Counted from the first letter of the stretch, positions 34,213-43,891 are shown. The stretch: DNA of 61,402 nucleotides from DATBIS01 sp036556805 (GCA_036556805.1 DATBIS010000055.1:1-61402), one strand, 5' to 3'. Translations and numbers: made by a program. The notes: generated by a model not told the origin, from the letters alone.

Positions 34213-35021
34213 CGGCGGCGCGTCCCCCACAGCTGATCCACCGGGCCGATGCCCGCGCCCAGCGGCAGCGCATGCCGGATCGCCTCGGTGACGAACGCCT
34301 TCCCCGCGCGCACGGCGTCACGCAGGTCCGCGCCCTTCGCGAGGTGGGCGGCGATCGCCGCCGACAGCGTGCAACCGGTGCCGTGCGTGTGCGGGGTGTC
34401 GAGGCGCTCGGCCTCGATCCACTCCTGCGTCGAGCCGTCCGCGAAGAGGTCGGTCGCGACGCGCTCCTCACGGAGGTGCCCGCCCTTCACGAGGACGGAG
34501 CCCGGACCCATTGCGAGCAGCGCCACCGCCGCGCGTCGCATGTCATCGCGGGTCTCGATCGGCTCGCCCACGAGGCCGCCGGCCTCCGCGAGGTTCGGCG
34601 TCACGATCGTCGCGAGGGGGAGGATCCGCTTCGCGAGCGCACCCACGGCGTCCTCGGCGAGCAGCGGATCGCCGTGCTTCGACACGAACACGGGATCGAC
34701 GACGAGGTTCGGGATCCGCGTGGCTTCGATCGCGTCGGCCACCGCCTCGATGATGTCGGCGCTCGCGAGCATGCCCGTCTTCGCCGCGTCCACGCCGATG
34801 TCGTCGGCGACCGCGCGGATCTGCGATGCAACCGTGTCGGGTGAGAGCTCCTCGAACCCGCTCACGCCCTTCGTGTTCTGCACGGTGACGGCCGTGATCG
34901 CCGTCATCCCGTAGACCCCGAGCGCGCTGAACGTCTTGAGGTCGGCCTGGATGCCGGCCCCGCCGCCCGAGTCGCTGCCGGCGATCGTGAGCGCGCGCGG
35001 CCGCGCCGGCTCAGCCGGCAA
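34209..35021 (-). CDS. thiD: Hydroxymethylpyrimidine/phosphomethylpyrimidine kinase
   Basis: Thiamine synthesis: phosphorylates HMP and HMP-P. 270 aa ribokinase-fold enzyme with A-L-T-I-A-G-S-D-S-G-G-G-A-G-I-Q-A-D, V-D-P-V-F-V-S-K-H-G and T-H-G-T-G-C-T-L-S. Starts with TTG at 35021, overlapping the thiL stop by 11 nt, so thiL-thiD form an operon. No TPP riboswitch is visible upstream of thiL. Confidence 0.93.
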   Translation of the reverse strand: MPAEPARPRALTIAGSDSGGGAGIQADLKTFSALGVYGMTAITAVTVQNTKGVSGFEELSPDTVASQIRAVADDIGVDAAKTGMLASADIIEAVADAIEATRIPNLVVDPVFVSKHGDPLLAEDAVGALAKRILPLATIVTPNLAEAGGLVGEPIETRDDMRRAAVALLAMGPGSVLVKGGHLREERVATDLFADGSTQEWIEAERLDTPHTHGTGCTLSAAIAAHLAKGADLRDAVRAGKAFVTEAIRHALPLGAGIGPVDQLWGTRRR

Positions 35022-35967
35022 AGTGATCCCATCCCGCCGGCTCGAGCGGCCGCACCGTGCCGTCCTCCGCCACCGACTCGATCCCGGCGTCGGTGATCTC
35101 GCCGACGTCGGCGAGCGGCGTGCCGAACGCGTCCGCGAGCTCCGCGCGCGCCGCGTCGACCTCGCCGACCGGCAGCGCGGCGAGCAGCTCGTAGTCCTCC
35201 CCGCCTCCGAGCGCTTCCGCGAACGTGGCCGCGGGATGCAGCGGCACGGCCGCGAGCTCGAGCCGAGCGCCCACGCCGCTCGCGGACGCGAGCCGCGAGA
35301 GATCGAGCGCGAGGCCGTCCGACACGTCCATCATCGCGGTGGCGCCGTGGCGTGCGAGCACCGCGCCCTCGCCGACCCTGGCGCTCGGCCGCACGTGGCG
35401 CCGGATCGCGTCGCGCTCATCCTCGCTCCACGAACCTCGTCGGCCGCTCGCCCGCAGGCCCGCGGCGGACCCGCCCAGCGACCCCGTCACCACGAGCCGG
35501 TCCCCCGGCTTCGCACCCGAGCGAAGCACGGCGTGGCCGGGGGCCACCTCACCCGTCACGGTCACCGCGATCGACGTGACGCCCCCGCGCGAGAGATCGC
35601 CGCCGACCAGCCAGAGCGCATGCTCGTCGCACGCCTCGCGCATGCCGCCGAGCAGCTCGATCGTCCAGCCGACGTCGGGCCGCCCGCCGATCGTGAGCGC
35701 GCAGACGGCCGAGCGCGGCGACGCCGCCATCGCCGCGATGTCGCTCAGGTTCACGATCAGGGCCTTGTAGCCGAGGTCGCGCGCGGACGTGAGGGCCGGG
35801 TCGAAGTGCACGCCCTCCACCATGACGTCGGTCGTGATCACGAGCTCACCCGAGGCCGGGGCGAGCACCGCCGCGTCGTCGCCGGGACCCACCACGACCT
35901 CCGGCCCGGCACCCGACAGCACGCGCCGGATGGCCTCCAGCAGCTCGTCTTCCGAAAGGTCGCTCAC
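35011..35967 (-). CDS. thiL: Thiamine-monophosphate kinase
   Basis: Makes thiamine diphosphate, 318 aa. PurM-like fold with G-P-G-D-D-A-A-V, T-T-D-V-M-V-E-G-V-H-F, N-L-S-D-I-A-A-M-A and the later M-D-V-S-D-G-L-A-L-D: all Mg/ATP-binding motifs are there. GTG at 35967, divergent from pckA with 78 nt between starts. Confidence 0.93.
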   Translation of the reverse strand: MSDLSEDELLEAIRRVLSGAGPEVVVGPGDDAAVLAPASGELVITTDVMVEGVHFDPALTSARDLGYKALIVNLSDIAAMAASPRSAVCALTIGGRPDVGWTIELLGGMREACDEHALWLVGGDLSRGGVTSIAVTVTGEVAPGHAVLRSGAKPGDRLVVTGSLGGSAAGLRASGRRGSWSEDERDAIRRHVRPSARVGEGAVLARHGATAMMDVSDGLALDLSRLASASGVGARLELAAVPLHPAATFAEALGGGEDYELLAALPVGEVDAARAELADAFGTPLADVGEITDAGIESVAEDGTVRPLEPAGWDHFAG

Positions 35968-36045
35968 GCTTTCGATAGACTCCCAGGACCGATCCGGCTT
36001 GCACAACGGCGTTGCCGCACGCGCCGGACGCCAAGGAGGACGCCG

Positions 36046-37545
36046 TTGCCGAAGGTGCACGTCGACCCCAGCGCTGAGGAGCTGCGGTCGTTCACGGAGG
36101 AGATGTCGCAGACGCGGCTCTCCGAGTTCGGGAACACCAACACACAGACGAAGGTCCTGTCCCGCAGCGCCGGCAGCACCTACGTCGTGGGAACCTCCTC
36201 GAGCGGCAAGACGATGACCCGCGAGGAGTTCGATCGCATCGCGAAGCTGCAGGACGAGTACCTCGCGAAGCAGGACCTCCTGGTGCTCGACGGGTTCATC
36301 GGCAACGACCCCTCGATGCGATCGAGCGCGCGGCTCACAATCGAGAAGGCGAACGCGAACATCGCCGGCATGCAGCGGAAGCTGTACTTCGACCGCACCG
36401 ACGGCGCCGCGCCCGACGTGCAGGTGATCTACACGCCGAACCTCCCGGCGCCGGGCTACCCCGACGAGCGCTGCATCGCCGTGGATCTCGAGCACAACGT
36501 CACGCGAGTCCTCAACTCCGACTACTTCGGCGAGTCGAAGAAGGGGGGCCTGCGGATGTGGAACAACATCGTGTACGAGAAGGGCGGGCTGGCCCTCCAC
36601 GCCGGGCTGAAGGTGATCCCCACGGCCAACGGCGACCGCGTGTTCATGATCATCGGGCTTTCGGGCACCGGGAAGACCACGACGACGTTCACCACGCAGA
36701 ACGGCTCGCGGCCGGTACAGGACGACTTCGTCGGGTTGATGCCGGGCGGCCTCGCGTACGGGACCGAGAACGGGTGCTTCGCGAAGACGTTCTCGCTCGA
36801 CCCGGACTTCGAGCCGTCGATCTACGGAGCTGTCACGAAGCCCACGGCGTACCTCGAGAACGTCTATCAGGACGAACAGGGGCACGTGGACTTCTTCAAC
36901 CAGCACTACACGCAGAACGGCCGTGCCGTGTTCGAGATGGCCGACCTGCTGTCGTTCGAGGACGCGCGCAACGTCGGACCGGTGGACTACCTGTTGATCC
37001 TCAACCGGAACGAGAACCTCGTGCCGGCCGTCGCGAAGCTGAACCGGGCGCAGGGTGCAGCGTTCTTCATGCTCGGCGAGACCACCGGGACGTCGGCGGG
37101 CGGCGCCGCGGAGGCCGGGAAGTTCCTGCGCGTCCCCGGCACGAACCCGTTCTTCCCGCTTCCGCACGGCCTGCAGGGCAACCGGATCCTCGACCTGCTC
37201 GCCACGCATCCGATCGAGACCTACCTGCTGAACACCGGGCGCGTGGGCGGCAAGGAGGACGACGATCGGTCGAAGAAGGTGAAGATCCCGCACACGTCGG
37301 CGTGCGTGAAGGGCATCGCCGAGCAGACGATCTCGTGGAGCGAGGACGACGACTTCGGTTACCTGGTGGCCGAGTCCGTGCCGGACTTCGACGACGTCGA
37401 GCTCCTGCAGCCGAAGCGGCTCTACGAGCGCACCGGGCGAGCCGCGGAATACGCCGACCTCGTCGAACGCCTGAAGGCCGAGCGCGTCGCGCGACTCCAG
37501 GAGTTCCCCGAGCTCTCCGAGGACATCGTCAAGGCCGCGGGGTAG
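36046..37545 (+). CDS. pckA: Phosphoenolpyruvate carboxykinase (ATP type)
   Basis: Gluconeogenic conversion of oxaloacetate to PEP, 499 aa. It belongs to the ATP-dependent family: P-loop G-L-S-G-T-G-K-T-T-T-T (K210), Asp box Q-D-D-F-V-G-L, and the C-terminal T-S-A-C region. Most high-G+C Gram-positives use the unrelated-length GTP enzyme, so this choice is informative. Start is TTG with AAGGAGG 6-12 nt upstream. Lysine and arginine residues for PEP binding look complete, but the N-terminal third diverges from E. coli PckA. Confidence 0.88.
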   Translation: MPKVHVDPSAEELRSFTEEMSQTRLSEFGNTNTQTKVLSRSAGSTYVVGTSSSGKTMTREEFDRIAKLQDEYLAKQDLLVLDGFIGNDPSMRSSARLTIEKANANIAGMQRKLYFDRTDGAAPDVQVIYTPNLPAPGYPDERCIAVDLEHNVTRVLNSDYFGESKKGGLRMWNNIVYEKGGLALHAGLKVIPTANGDRVFMIIGLSGTGKTTTTFTTQNGSRPVQDDFVGLMPGGLAYGTENGCFAKTFSLDPDFEPSIYGAVTKPTAYLENVYQDEQGHVDFFNQHYTQNGRAVFEMADLLSFEDARNVGPVDYLLILNRNENLVPAVAKLNRAQGAAFFMLGETTGTSAGGAAEAGKFLRVPGTNPFFPLPHGLQGNRILDLLATHPIETYLLNTGRVGGKEDDDRSKKVKIPHTSACVKGIAEQTISWSEDDDFGYLVAESVPDFDDVELLQPKRLYERTGRAAEYADLVERLKAERVARLQEFPELSEDIVKAAG

Positions 37546-37548
37546 GCG

Positions 37549-37890
37549 TCAGCCGCGATCGTCGCGCTGTTCGCGCCGGCCCAGGAAGTAGCCCGCCACG
37601 AGCTGGAGCGCGGAGAGCCCCGCGAACACCATGACGTACCACCCGTAGTGGGAGGCGTACTGCGCGAACTGCCCCTCGTCGCCCGAGAACCGCGTGTCCT
37701 TGTCGATCGCGAGGATGAGGAACAGGCCCGCGAGCGAGAACCACAGCCCGATCCGGCCGGTGAGATACGCCGCGAACAGCAGGTGGTCGCGTAGATCCGG
37801 CGTCTCGAACGGACGACGGAGCCAGTACACGAGCGAGCGCGCCCCCAGCGCGGCGAACACGAGCGCGATGGCCGTCTCGGCGACCTTCAC
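37549..37890 (-). CDS. Small integral membrane protein, function unknown
   Basis: 113 aa with three or four predicted membrane helices (about 3-24, 33-44, 48-62, 84-102) and a charged C-terminus R-R-E-Q-R-D-D-R. No family recognised. GTG at 37890 overlaps the stop of the phosphoribosyltransferase gene (GTGA), so the two are translated together. Convergent with pckA, 3 nt between stops. Confidence 0.6.
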   Translation of the reverse strand: MKVAETAIALVFAALGARSLVYWLRRPFETPDLRDHLLFAAYLTGRIGLWFSLAGLFLILAIDKDTRFSGDEGQFAQYASHYGWYVMVFAGLSALQLVAGYFLGRREQRDDRG

Positions 37891-38519
37891 CGGGCCGCCT
37901 GGCTCATCGCGTGCACGACCTCGGCGTCCGACGTCTGCCCGAACGTCCCGTACCACTCCCCCACGGCGCGGAAGTCCCGCGGGGTCTCCAGCGCGACCAC
38001 CTCGTCGGCCTCCTTCTCCAACCGCTCGACGGCGTCGGGCGGCGCCACCGGAACGGCGAGCACCGCGCGCGCGGCTCCCTGCGACTTGACCCACCGGATC
38101 GCGGCCGCGGCGGTCGCCCCCGTCGCGATCCCGTCGTCCACGATCACGGCGATCGTGCCCGCGAGCGACGCCGGCTCTCGGCCGGCTCGATAGTGGGACG
38201 AACGACGTTCGATCTCCGCCTCCTGCCTCGCGACCTCCTCGCGGAGATACTCGGTGCGAACGCCCAGCCGACGGATCAGGCCGAGATCCCAGACTTGGAC
38301 GTCGCCGGCGATCGCGCCCACCGCGAGCTCGGGGTTGCGCGGCGCGCCGATCTTGCGGGGCACGACCACGTCGAGCGGCGCCCCCAGCGCCCGCGCGACG
38401 GCGGCCGCGACGATGACGCCACCCCTCGGGATGCCGAGCACCACCACGCCGCCTTCCGCGAAGCGCCCGAGCAGGGCTTCGGCGAGGCGGCGGCCCGCGT
38501 CGGCCCGATCGAGGAACAT
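37887..38519 (-). CDS. Phosphoribosyltransferase family protein
   Basis: 210 aa type I PRTase fold: PRPP loop V-I-V-D-D-G-I-A-T-G-A-T-A, N-terminal G-I-P-R-G-G-V-I-V-A and R-K-I-G-A-P-x-N-P-E-L-A-V-G-A-I. This last motif is characteristic of a stand-alone family of unknown substrate (not ComF, Hpt or Apt). GGAG precedes the ATG at 38519 closely. Confidence 0.82.
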   Translation of the reverse strand: MFLDRADAGRRLAEALLGRFAEGGVVVLGIPRGGVIVAAAVARALGAPLDVVVPRKIGAPRNPELAVGAIAGDVQVWDLGLIRRLGVRTEYLREEVARQEAEIERRSSHYRAGREPASLAGTIAVIVDDGIATGATAAAAIRWVKSQGAARAVLAVPVAPPDAVERLEKEADEVVALETPRDFRAVGEWYGTFGQTSDAEVVHAMSQAAR

Positions 38520-38618
38520 CTCCGCTCCATCTTCGCAGGGCCGTCGGCGCGTCGCGACGCCGCGTTGCGCGGCCCGACGGGCCGGGGCTAGCATGGCGCC
38601 CTTCGGAGGGAGGTCACC

Positions 38619-38852
38619 GTGATCCAGGCGTACATCCTCATCCAGACCGAGGTCGGGAAGGCCGCGCAGGTCGCGAAGGAGGTCCGCGACATCGGCGGGG
38701 TCGCCGAGGCCGAGGACGTCACGGGCCCGTACGACGTGATCGTGCGCGCCGAGGCCAACAGCGTCGACGAGCTCGGCAAGCTGGTGGTGGCGAAGATCCA
38801 GTCGGTGGACGGGATCACGCGAACGCTCACCTGCCCCGTCGTCCACCTGTAG
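38619..38852 (+). CDS. Stand-alone Lrp/AsnC ligand-binding (RAM) domain protein
   Basis: 77 aa, a single alpha+beta RAM domain without the HTH of Lrp/AsnC. It matches the family in A-Y-I-L-I-Q-T-E-V-G-K, the G-P-Y-D-V-I-V-R-A-E strand and the final G-I-T-R-T-L-T. Such proteins form effector-sensing oligomers; the ligand here is unknown. GTG start with GGAGGGAGG upstream and a TAGCAT -10 at 38589. Confidence 0.85.
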   Translation: MIQAYILIQTEVGKAAQVAKEVRDIGGVAEAEDVTGPYDVIVRAEANSVDELGKLVVAKIQSVDGITRTLTCPVVHL

Positions 38853-38912
38853 GTCGCTTGCGTCGGCCGCCGGTCGGTCGAAGACCCCTCCGTCAACGCG
38901 CCCCGAACCGCC

Positions 38913-38918
38913 TATCCT
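38913..38918 (+). promoter_or_regulatory. -10 box (leaderless type) of the RTX/TolB-like gene
   Basis: TATCCT lies 7 nt before the GTG at 38926, with no Shine-Dalgarno between. Confidence 0.45.
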
Positions 38919-38925
38919 GATCGCC

Positions 38926-41562
38926 GTGCATCACGGTCTGGGCGCGGACTCCTACCGAACCGAGCGCGCCGCTCGTTTCGTCTTCCTGCTCGTCGTCGGC
39001 GGCGCGCTCGCGCTCGCGGCGTTCGCCGGTCCGGCCCCGAGGGCCGCAGCGAAGGCCACGAGCGGGCCACCAGTCTTGTCTTCAAGGAGCTTCTCCGAAG
39101 GGACCACTCTTCGACTCTTGCTTGGAGTGCCCTGCACGATCACGGGCACATCGGGCAACGACACCCTCGACGGCACGAGCGGTGACGACATCATCTGCGG
39201 GCTCGAGGGCAACGACACGATCCAGAACCTTGGGACAGGCTTCGACCAGGTCTTCGGCGACGCCGACAGCGACACCGTCGACTTCTCCGATCAGTCGGGC
39301 GGCATCACCGTGAACCTGAGCGGCATGGACCCCGACGTCGCGACCGGCGGTGACGGATCGAAGCAACTCAACGGCGTCGAGAACCTGATCGGATCGCCCC
39401 AGGGCGACACCTTCACCGGCGACGGCAACGTCAACGACTTCCAAGGCGGAGACGGAGGCGACACGCTCGCGGGCGGCAGCGACAATGACGTTCTGGACGG
39501 CGACGATGGCAACGACACCTTGTCCGGCGACGGCGGCAACGACTCGCTCACCGGTGGCGCCGGAACCAGCGACGAGCTCGACTACTCCGGGGCACCGTCG
39601 GGCGTGAACGTGGACCTGGGCGCGGGGACCGCATCGGGCGGAGACGGCAGCGACACGCTGTCGGGGTTCGAAGACGTCACCGGCTCGGGCTTCGACGACT
39701 CGCTCACCGGCGACTCGGGCGCGAACACGCTGGACGGCGGCGACGGCGCCGACTCCCTCGACGGAGCCGGCGACGACGACGACCTCAACGGCGACGCGGG
39801 CGGCGACACGCTCGTGGGGGATTCGGGAGCGGACGATCTCAACGGGGGCGGCGGGAGCGACCGCGTCGACTACTCCGGGGCAGCCGGCCCGATGGACGTG
39901 GACCTCGGCGCCGGCACGGCGTCGGGCGAGGGCTCGGACACGCTTGCGGCCATCGAGAACGTGACCGGCTCGCCCGCCGCCGACGAGATCATCACCGACG
40001 CAAACAGCGACAACGACCTCGCGGGAGGCGGCGGCACGGACACGGTGTCGTTCGCAGGAGCCGACTCGGGCGTCACGGCGAGCCTCACGACCGGCACGGC
40101 CTCGGGCGACGGATCGGACACGTTCTCCGGCTTCGAGAACCTCTCGGGATCGCCGCAGGACGACACCCTCACCGGCGATGCATCGGCGAACGTCGTGAAC
40201 GGCCTCGGGGGGGACGACACGCTCGCGGGCCTCGGCGGGGACGACACGCTCGACGGCGGCAACGGGTCCGACACGGTCACCTACGCCTCGGCACCGGGGC
40301 CGATGACGATCAACCTCCAGACGCACGACGCGAGCGGCGACGGGACCGACACGCTGCCGAGCATCGAGAACGCGATCGGATCGCCGTTCGACGACATGAT
40401 CACGGCCACGAATCCCGGGGCCGGCCGCATCGCGTTCGATCGAGGACCGGGTTCCAACAACGACATCTACACGGTGAAGTCGAACGGAACCTCGCTCCTG
40501 CACATCGTGAACCACGCAAAGGACGACTATCACCCGGCGTGGTCGACCACCGGCAAGATCGCGTTCTCGTCCAACCGATCGGGCAACGACTACGAGATCT
40601 ACACGGTGAGCGCGAGCGGCACGGCCATCAAGCGGCTCACCGACAAGAAGAAGTTCGATGGCATGGCCCAGTGGTCGCCCGACGGCAGCAGGATCGCGTT
40701 CGTGTCGAACCGCGACGGCAACTACGAGGTGTACGTGATGCTCGCGAACGGGACGGACCTCACCCGCCTCACCCACAACCCGGCGGATGACTTCTTCCCG
40801 AGCTGGTCGCCCGACGGTTCCCGCATCGTGTTCCAAAGCGACCGGGTCGGCAGCACGCCACAGCTGTTCGTCATGAACGCCGACGGCACGCAGGTCGACA
40901 AGATCACCTCGGCGACCGGTGCGAGCGCCGAGCCGAACTGGTCGCCGGATGGGACGCTGATCGCGTTCATGCGCGAGGTCGCCGGCAACCAGGAGATCTT
41001 CACGGCGAGCGCGAGCGGCGGCAACGAGACGCGCCTCACGAACAACAACGACGGTGACTACGACCCGGCGTGGGCGCCGGACGGATCCGCGATCGCGTTC
41101 TCGAGCGACCGGGACGGGGACTTCGACCTGTACACGATGGCCCCCGACGGCACCAACGTCGCGCAGATCACGGACGCGGCGAGCCTCGACGAATACCCCA
41201 GCTGGCAGACCACGTGCTCGGTGGCCGGCGCGCCGGTCGCGAACTGCGGCGGCGCCGCGGGGAACACGATCAACGGCGGCGGCGGTGACGACGTGATCTT
41301 CGGCGGCCGCGGGAACGACACGCTGATCGGGGGCGGCGGCGACGACGTCCTCGCCGGCGGCGCCGGGGCCGACGTCGTGAACGGCGGAGCCGGCAGCGAC
41401 GTCGTGTCGGCTGGGCCCGGATCGGGCGCGGACGACACCTTGGGGGGAACCGGTGGGGACCTGCTCATGGCGCTCGACTCGAAGGGCGACGACTCGCTCA
41501 AGGGCGGACCCGGGAACGACCACTGCGTGTTCGACCCGAACGACGACCGAGCGAGCTGCTGA
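38926..41562 (+). CDS. Secreted protein with RTX calcium-binding repeats flanking a TolB-like PD40 propeller
   Basis: 878 aa. Residues 17-45 are a signal peptide. Residues ~75-510 are many RTX nonapeptide units G-G-x-G-x-D-x-L/U (for example G-G-D-G-A-D-S-L-D-G), interspersed with ~50-residue blocks of the form V-D-Y-S-G-A...V-D-L-G-x-G-T-A-S-G...G-F-E-N-V-x-G-S. Residues ~515-775 are six PD40 blades with W-S-P-D-G-S-R-I-A-F. Residues ~790-870 return to RTX units. RTX repeats fold on binding Ca2+ outside the cell; PD40 blades bind proteins or sugars. Four Cys residues could form disulfides. No type I secretion genes are in the window and there is a normal signal peptide, so Sec export is likely. 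Confidence 0.85.
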   Translation: MHHGLGADSYRTERAARFVFLLVVGGALALAAFAGPAPRAAAKATSGPPVLSSRSFSEGTTLRLLLGVPCTITGTSGNDTLDGTSGDDIICGLEGNDTIQNLGTGFDQVFGDADSDTVDFSDQSGGITVNLSGMDPDVATGGDGSKQLNGVENLIGSPQGDTFTGDGNVNDFQGGDGGDTLAGGSDNDVLDGDDGNDTLSGDGGNDSLTGGAGTSDELDYSGAPSGVNVDLGAGTASGGDGSDTLSGFEDVTGSGFDDSLTGDSGANTLDGGDGADSLDGAGDDDDLNGDAGGDTLVGDSGADDLNGGGGSDRVDYSGAAGPMDVDLGAGTASGEGSDTLAAIENVTGSPAADEIITDANSDNDLAGGGGTDTVSFAGADSGVTASLTTGTASGDGSDTFSGFENLSGSPQDDTLTGDASANVVNGLGGDDTLAGLGGDDTLDGGNGSDTVTYASAPGPMTINLQTHDASGDGTDTLPSIENAIGSPFDDMITATNPGAGRIAFDRGPGSNNDIYTVKSNGTSLLHIVNHAKDDYHPAWSTTGKIAFSSNRSGNDYEIYTVSASGTAIKRLTDKKKFDGMAQWSPDGSRIAFVSNRDGNYEVYVMLANGTDLTRLTHNPADDFFPSWSPDGSRIVFQSDRVGSTPQLFVMNADGTQVDKITSATGASAEPNWSPDGTLIAFMREVAGNQEIFTASASGGNETRLTNNNDGDYDPAWAPDGSAIAFSSDRDGDFDLYTMAPDGTNVAQITDAASLDEYPSWQTTCSVAGAPVANCGGAAGNTINGGGGDDVIFGGRGNDTLIGGGGDDVLAGGAGADVVNGGAGSDVVSAGPGSGADDTLGGTGGDLLMALDSKGDDSLKGGPGNDHCVFDPNDDRASC

Positions 41563-41575
41563 GCTCGCGCGGGAT

Positions 41576-42697
41576 CTAGCCGTTGAGCTCGCGCGCGGCG
41601 GTGCTCCGGTTGGCACGTTCCCGATGCCGCTCCACCGCGAGCTCGAGCAGCCGCTCCACGAGGTCCGCGTAGCCGAGGCCGGACGCCTCCCAGAGCTTCG
41701 GGTACATCGAGATCGACGTGAACCCGGGGATCGTGTTGATCTCGTTCAGGAAGAGCTCGTCCTCGCCCATCAGGAAGAAGTCGACGCGCGCCATGCCGCT
41801 GCATTCGACGGCTCTGAACGCCGCCACGGCCATCCGCTGGACCTCCTCCATCACGCCCGGCTTGATGTCGGCGGGGATGAGGAGCTGCGCGCCGTGCTCG
41901 TCGAGGTACTTCGCCTCGTAGTCGTAGAACTCGTGGCCGGTGGGGACGATCTCGCCGGCGATCGAGGCGACCGGGTCGTCGTTGCCGAGCACAGCGCACT
42001 CCAGCTCGCGCGCGGGCTCCATACCCTTCTCGAGGAGCGCCTTGGGGTCGTAGCGGAACGCCTCCGCGAGGGCCCCGTCGAGCTCGCCGGGCCCGTGCAC
42101 CTTCCCGACTCCGACGCTCGACCCGAGCGTGGCCGGCTTCGCGAACACCGGGTAGCCGAGCGCCTCCGCGGCGGCCGCCGCGTCCTCGGGGTCGTCTTCC
42201 CACTCCGGCTTGCGGACGACGTGGAACGGCACGACCGGCAGCCCCGCGTCGCGCCACAGGCGCTTCTGGACGTCCTTGTCGAGCCCGAGGGCCGAGCCCA
42301 GCACGCTCGCGCCCACGTACGGCACGTCGGCGAGCTCGAGCATGCCCTGCACGGCGCCGTCCTCGCCGAAGGGCCCGTGCAGCACCGGGAACACGACGTC
42401 GATCGTCTCCCTCCGGCCGTCGGCGGCGACCAGCTCGCGGGACTCCCCCTGGGCCGAGAGCTCCACGGCCGCGCCGTCGGCCTCGCGGACCTCCGGGAGG
42501 CGCCCGGTCTCGGACGGGAGCGCGGGCGGGCCCGGCAGCAGATGCCAGCGGCCTTCCCTCGTGATCCCGATCGGGACGACCTCGGTGCGCTCGGGATCGA
42601 GCGCGTCGATCACGGAACGCGCCGACAGGCAGGAGATCTCGTGTTCGGCGGAACGGCCGCCGAACAAGACCGCCACGCGCCGCCGGCGCGCCCTCAC
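41576..42697 (-). CDS. ddl: D-alanine--D-alanine ligase
   Basis: Peptidoglycan precursor synthesis, 373 aa ATP-grasp enzyme. Motifs: V-A-V-L-F-G-G-R-S-A-E-H-E-I-S, L-H-G-P-F-G-E-D-G-x-V-Q-G, K-P-A-T-L-G-S-S-V-G-V and E-I-N-T-I-P-G-F-T-S-I-S-M-Y-P. The last motif with Tyr (…S-M-Y-P) and the region before it fit a D-Ala-D-Ala rather than D-Ala-D-Lac ligase, though that call is tentative. GTG at 42697 overlaps the stop of the upstream PLP gene. Confidence 0.93.
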   Translation of the reverse strand: MRARRRRVAVLFGGRSAEHEISCLSARSVIDALDPERTEVVPIGITREGRWHLLPGPPALPSETGRLPEVREADGAAVELSAQGESRELVAADGRRETIDVVFPVLHGPFGEDGAVQGMLELADVPYVGASVLGSALGLDKDVQKRLWRDAGLPVVPFHVVRKPEWEDDPEDAAAAAEALGYPVFAKPATLGSSVGVGKVHGPGELDGALAEAFRYDPKALLEKGMEPARELECAVLGNDDPVASIAGEIVPTGHEFYDYEAKYLDEHGAQLLIPADIKPGVMEEVQRMAVAAFRAVECSGMARVDFFLMGEDELFLNEINTIPGFTSISMYPKLWEASGLGYADLVERLLELAVERHRERANRSTAARELNG

Positions 42698-43881
42698 ACC
42701 TTCTCCAGCGCCCTCGAGAAGTCTTCCAGGATGTCCTCGACGTTTTCGAGTCCGATGCTCACGCGCACGAGGCCGTCGGCGATCCCCGCCCGGCGTCGAG
42801 CTTCGGGGTCGAGCTGCCGGTGCGTGGTCGAGGCGGCGTGGCCAACCAGCGTGTGGACGCCGCCGAGGCTCGTGGCGACCCAGCCCATCTCGAGCGCGTC
42901 GCAGAACCGCATGCCGCCCTCGACCCCGCCGCCGACCTCGACCGCCATCATCCCGCCGCACCCGCGAGGGAGCTCGCGTTCGGCGACGGCGTATTGGGGA
43001 TGCGACGCCAGCCCCGGGTAGTGCACGCGCTCCACCTTCGGATGCTGCTCGAGGAACTCCGCGACGGCCTGCGCGTTCGAGGAATGGCGCTCCATGCGCA
43101 ACTCGAGGGTCATGAGGCCCCGCAGGCAGAGCCACGCCTCGAGCGGCGCCATCGTCCCGCCGGTCTCGATCGCGGTGTCGCGCAAGGTCCGCATCCCGTC
43201 GGCATCGCAACACACGACGCCGCCGATAAGATCGTTGTGCCCGCCGACGTACTTCGTCGTGGAATGCAGCACGAAGTCGAAGCCGTAGACGGCGGGATTG
43301 CAAAGCGCCGGCGACGCGAACGTGTTGTCGACCACCGAAGGGATCTCCTCGCGGCCGCACAGCTCGCCGAGCGCGGCGAGGTCGGCGACCGTGACGTTGG
43401 GGTTCGCGATCGTCTCGACGTAGAAGAACGCGGCGCCGGGAAGGGCGGCCGCCGCGGCCTCGAGGTCGTGCGGGTTCACGAACGAGACCTCGATCCCGTA
43501 CCTGGGCATGACCTTCGTGAAGAGCGAGTACGCGCCGCCGTAGAGCTCGCTCGACGTCACGATGCGGTCGCCGGAACGCGCGAGCGTGGTGAACACCGTG
43601 TGCATCGCGGCCATGCCCGACGCGAACGAGAACGCCGACTCCGTGCCCTCGAGGTCCGCCATCACGCGTTCGAACGCGAGCAACGTGGGGTTGCCGTAGC
43701 CGCGCGTGTAGGTGAACCCCTGCTTGCGGAACGAGATCGTGTCGGCGTAGTCCTCGGAGCTGTCGAACCGGAACGTCGACGTCTGGTAGATCGGGACGCT
43801 CGCGGGCTCCTGGTCGATCGCGGGGGGCGTCGCGCCGTGGATCGCGCGCGTCGTGAATCCCTGCTTCGCGTCTTCGGTCAC
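42694..43881 (-). CDS. Cys/Met metabolism PLP enzyme (cystathionine gamma-synthase or gamma-lyase type)
   Basis: 395 aa fold-type I PLP enzyme. Cofactor lysine is K210 in H-S-T-T-K-Y-V-G-G-H; other family marks are R-G-Y-G-N-P-T, S-G-M-A-A and E-T-I-A-N-P. Sequence cannot safely separate cystathionine gamma-synthase, cystathionine gamma-lyase and methionine gamma-lyase. GTG start at 43881, 10 nt from the acyltransferase stop; the chain bioY, acyltransferase, this gene and ddl reads as one operon. Confidence 0.85.
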   Translation of the reverse strand: MTEDAKQGFTTRAIHGATPPAIDQEPASVPIYQTSTFRFDSSEDYADTISFRKQGFTYTRGYGNPTLLAFERVMADLEGTESAFSFASGMAAMHTVFTTLARSGDRIVTSSELYGGAYSLFTKVMPRYGIEVSFVNPHDLEAAAAALPGAAFFYVETIANPNVTVADLAALGELCGREEIPSVVDNTFASPALCNPAVYGFDFVLHSTTKYVGGHNDLIGGVVCCDADGMRTLRDTAIETGGTMAPLEAWLCLRGLMTLELRMERHSSNAQAVAEFLEQHPKVERVHYPGLASHPQYAVAERELPRGCGGMMAVEVGGGVEGGMRFCDALEMGWVATSLGGVHTLVGHAASTTHRQLDPEARRRAGIADGLVRVSIGLENVEDILEDFSRALEKV

Positions 43882-43891
43882 GCCGCAGAGC

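Noticed and set aside
35968..36045. TPP riboswitch before thiL
   Set aside because: The 78-nt gap between thiL and pckA starts lacks the CUGAGA and ACYUGA motifs.
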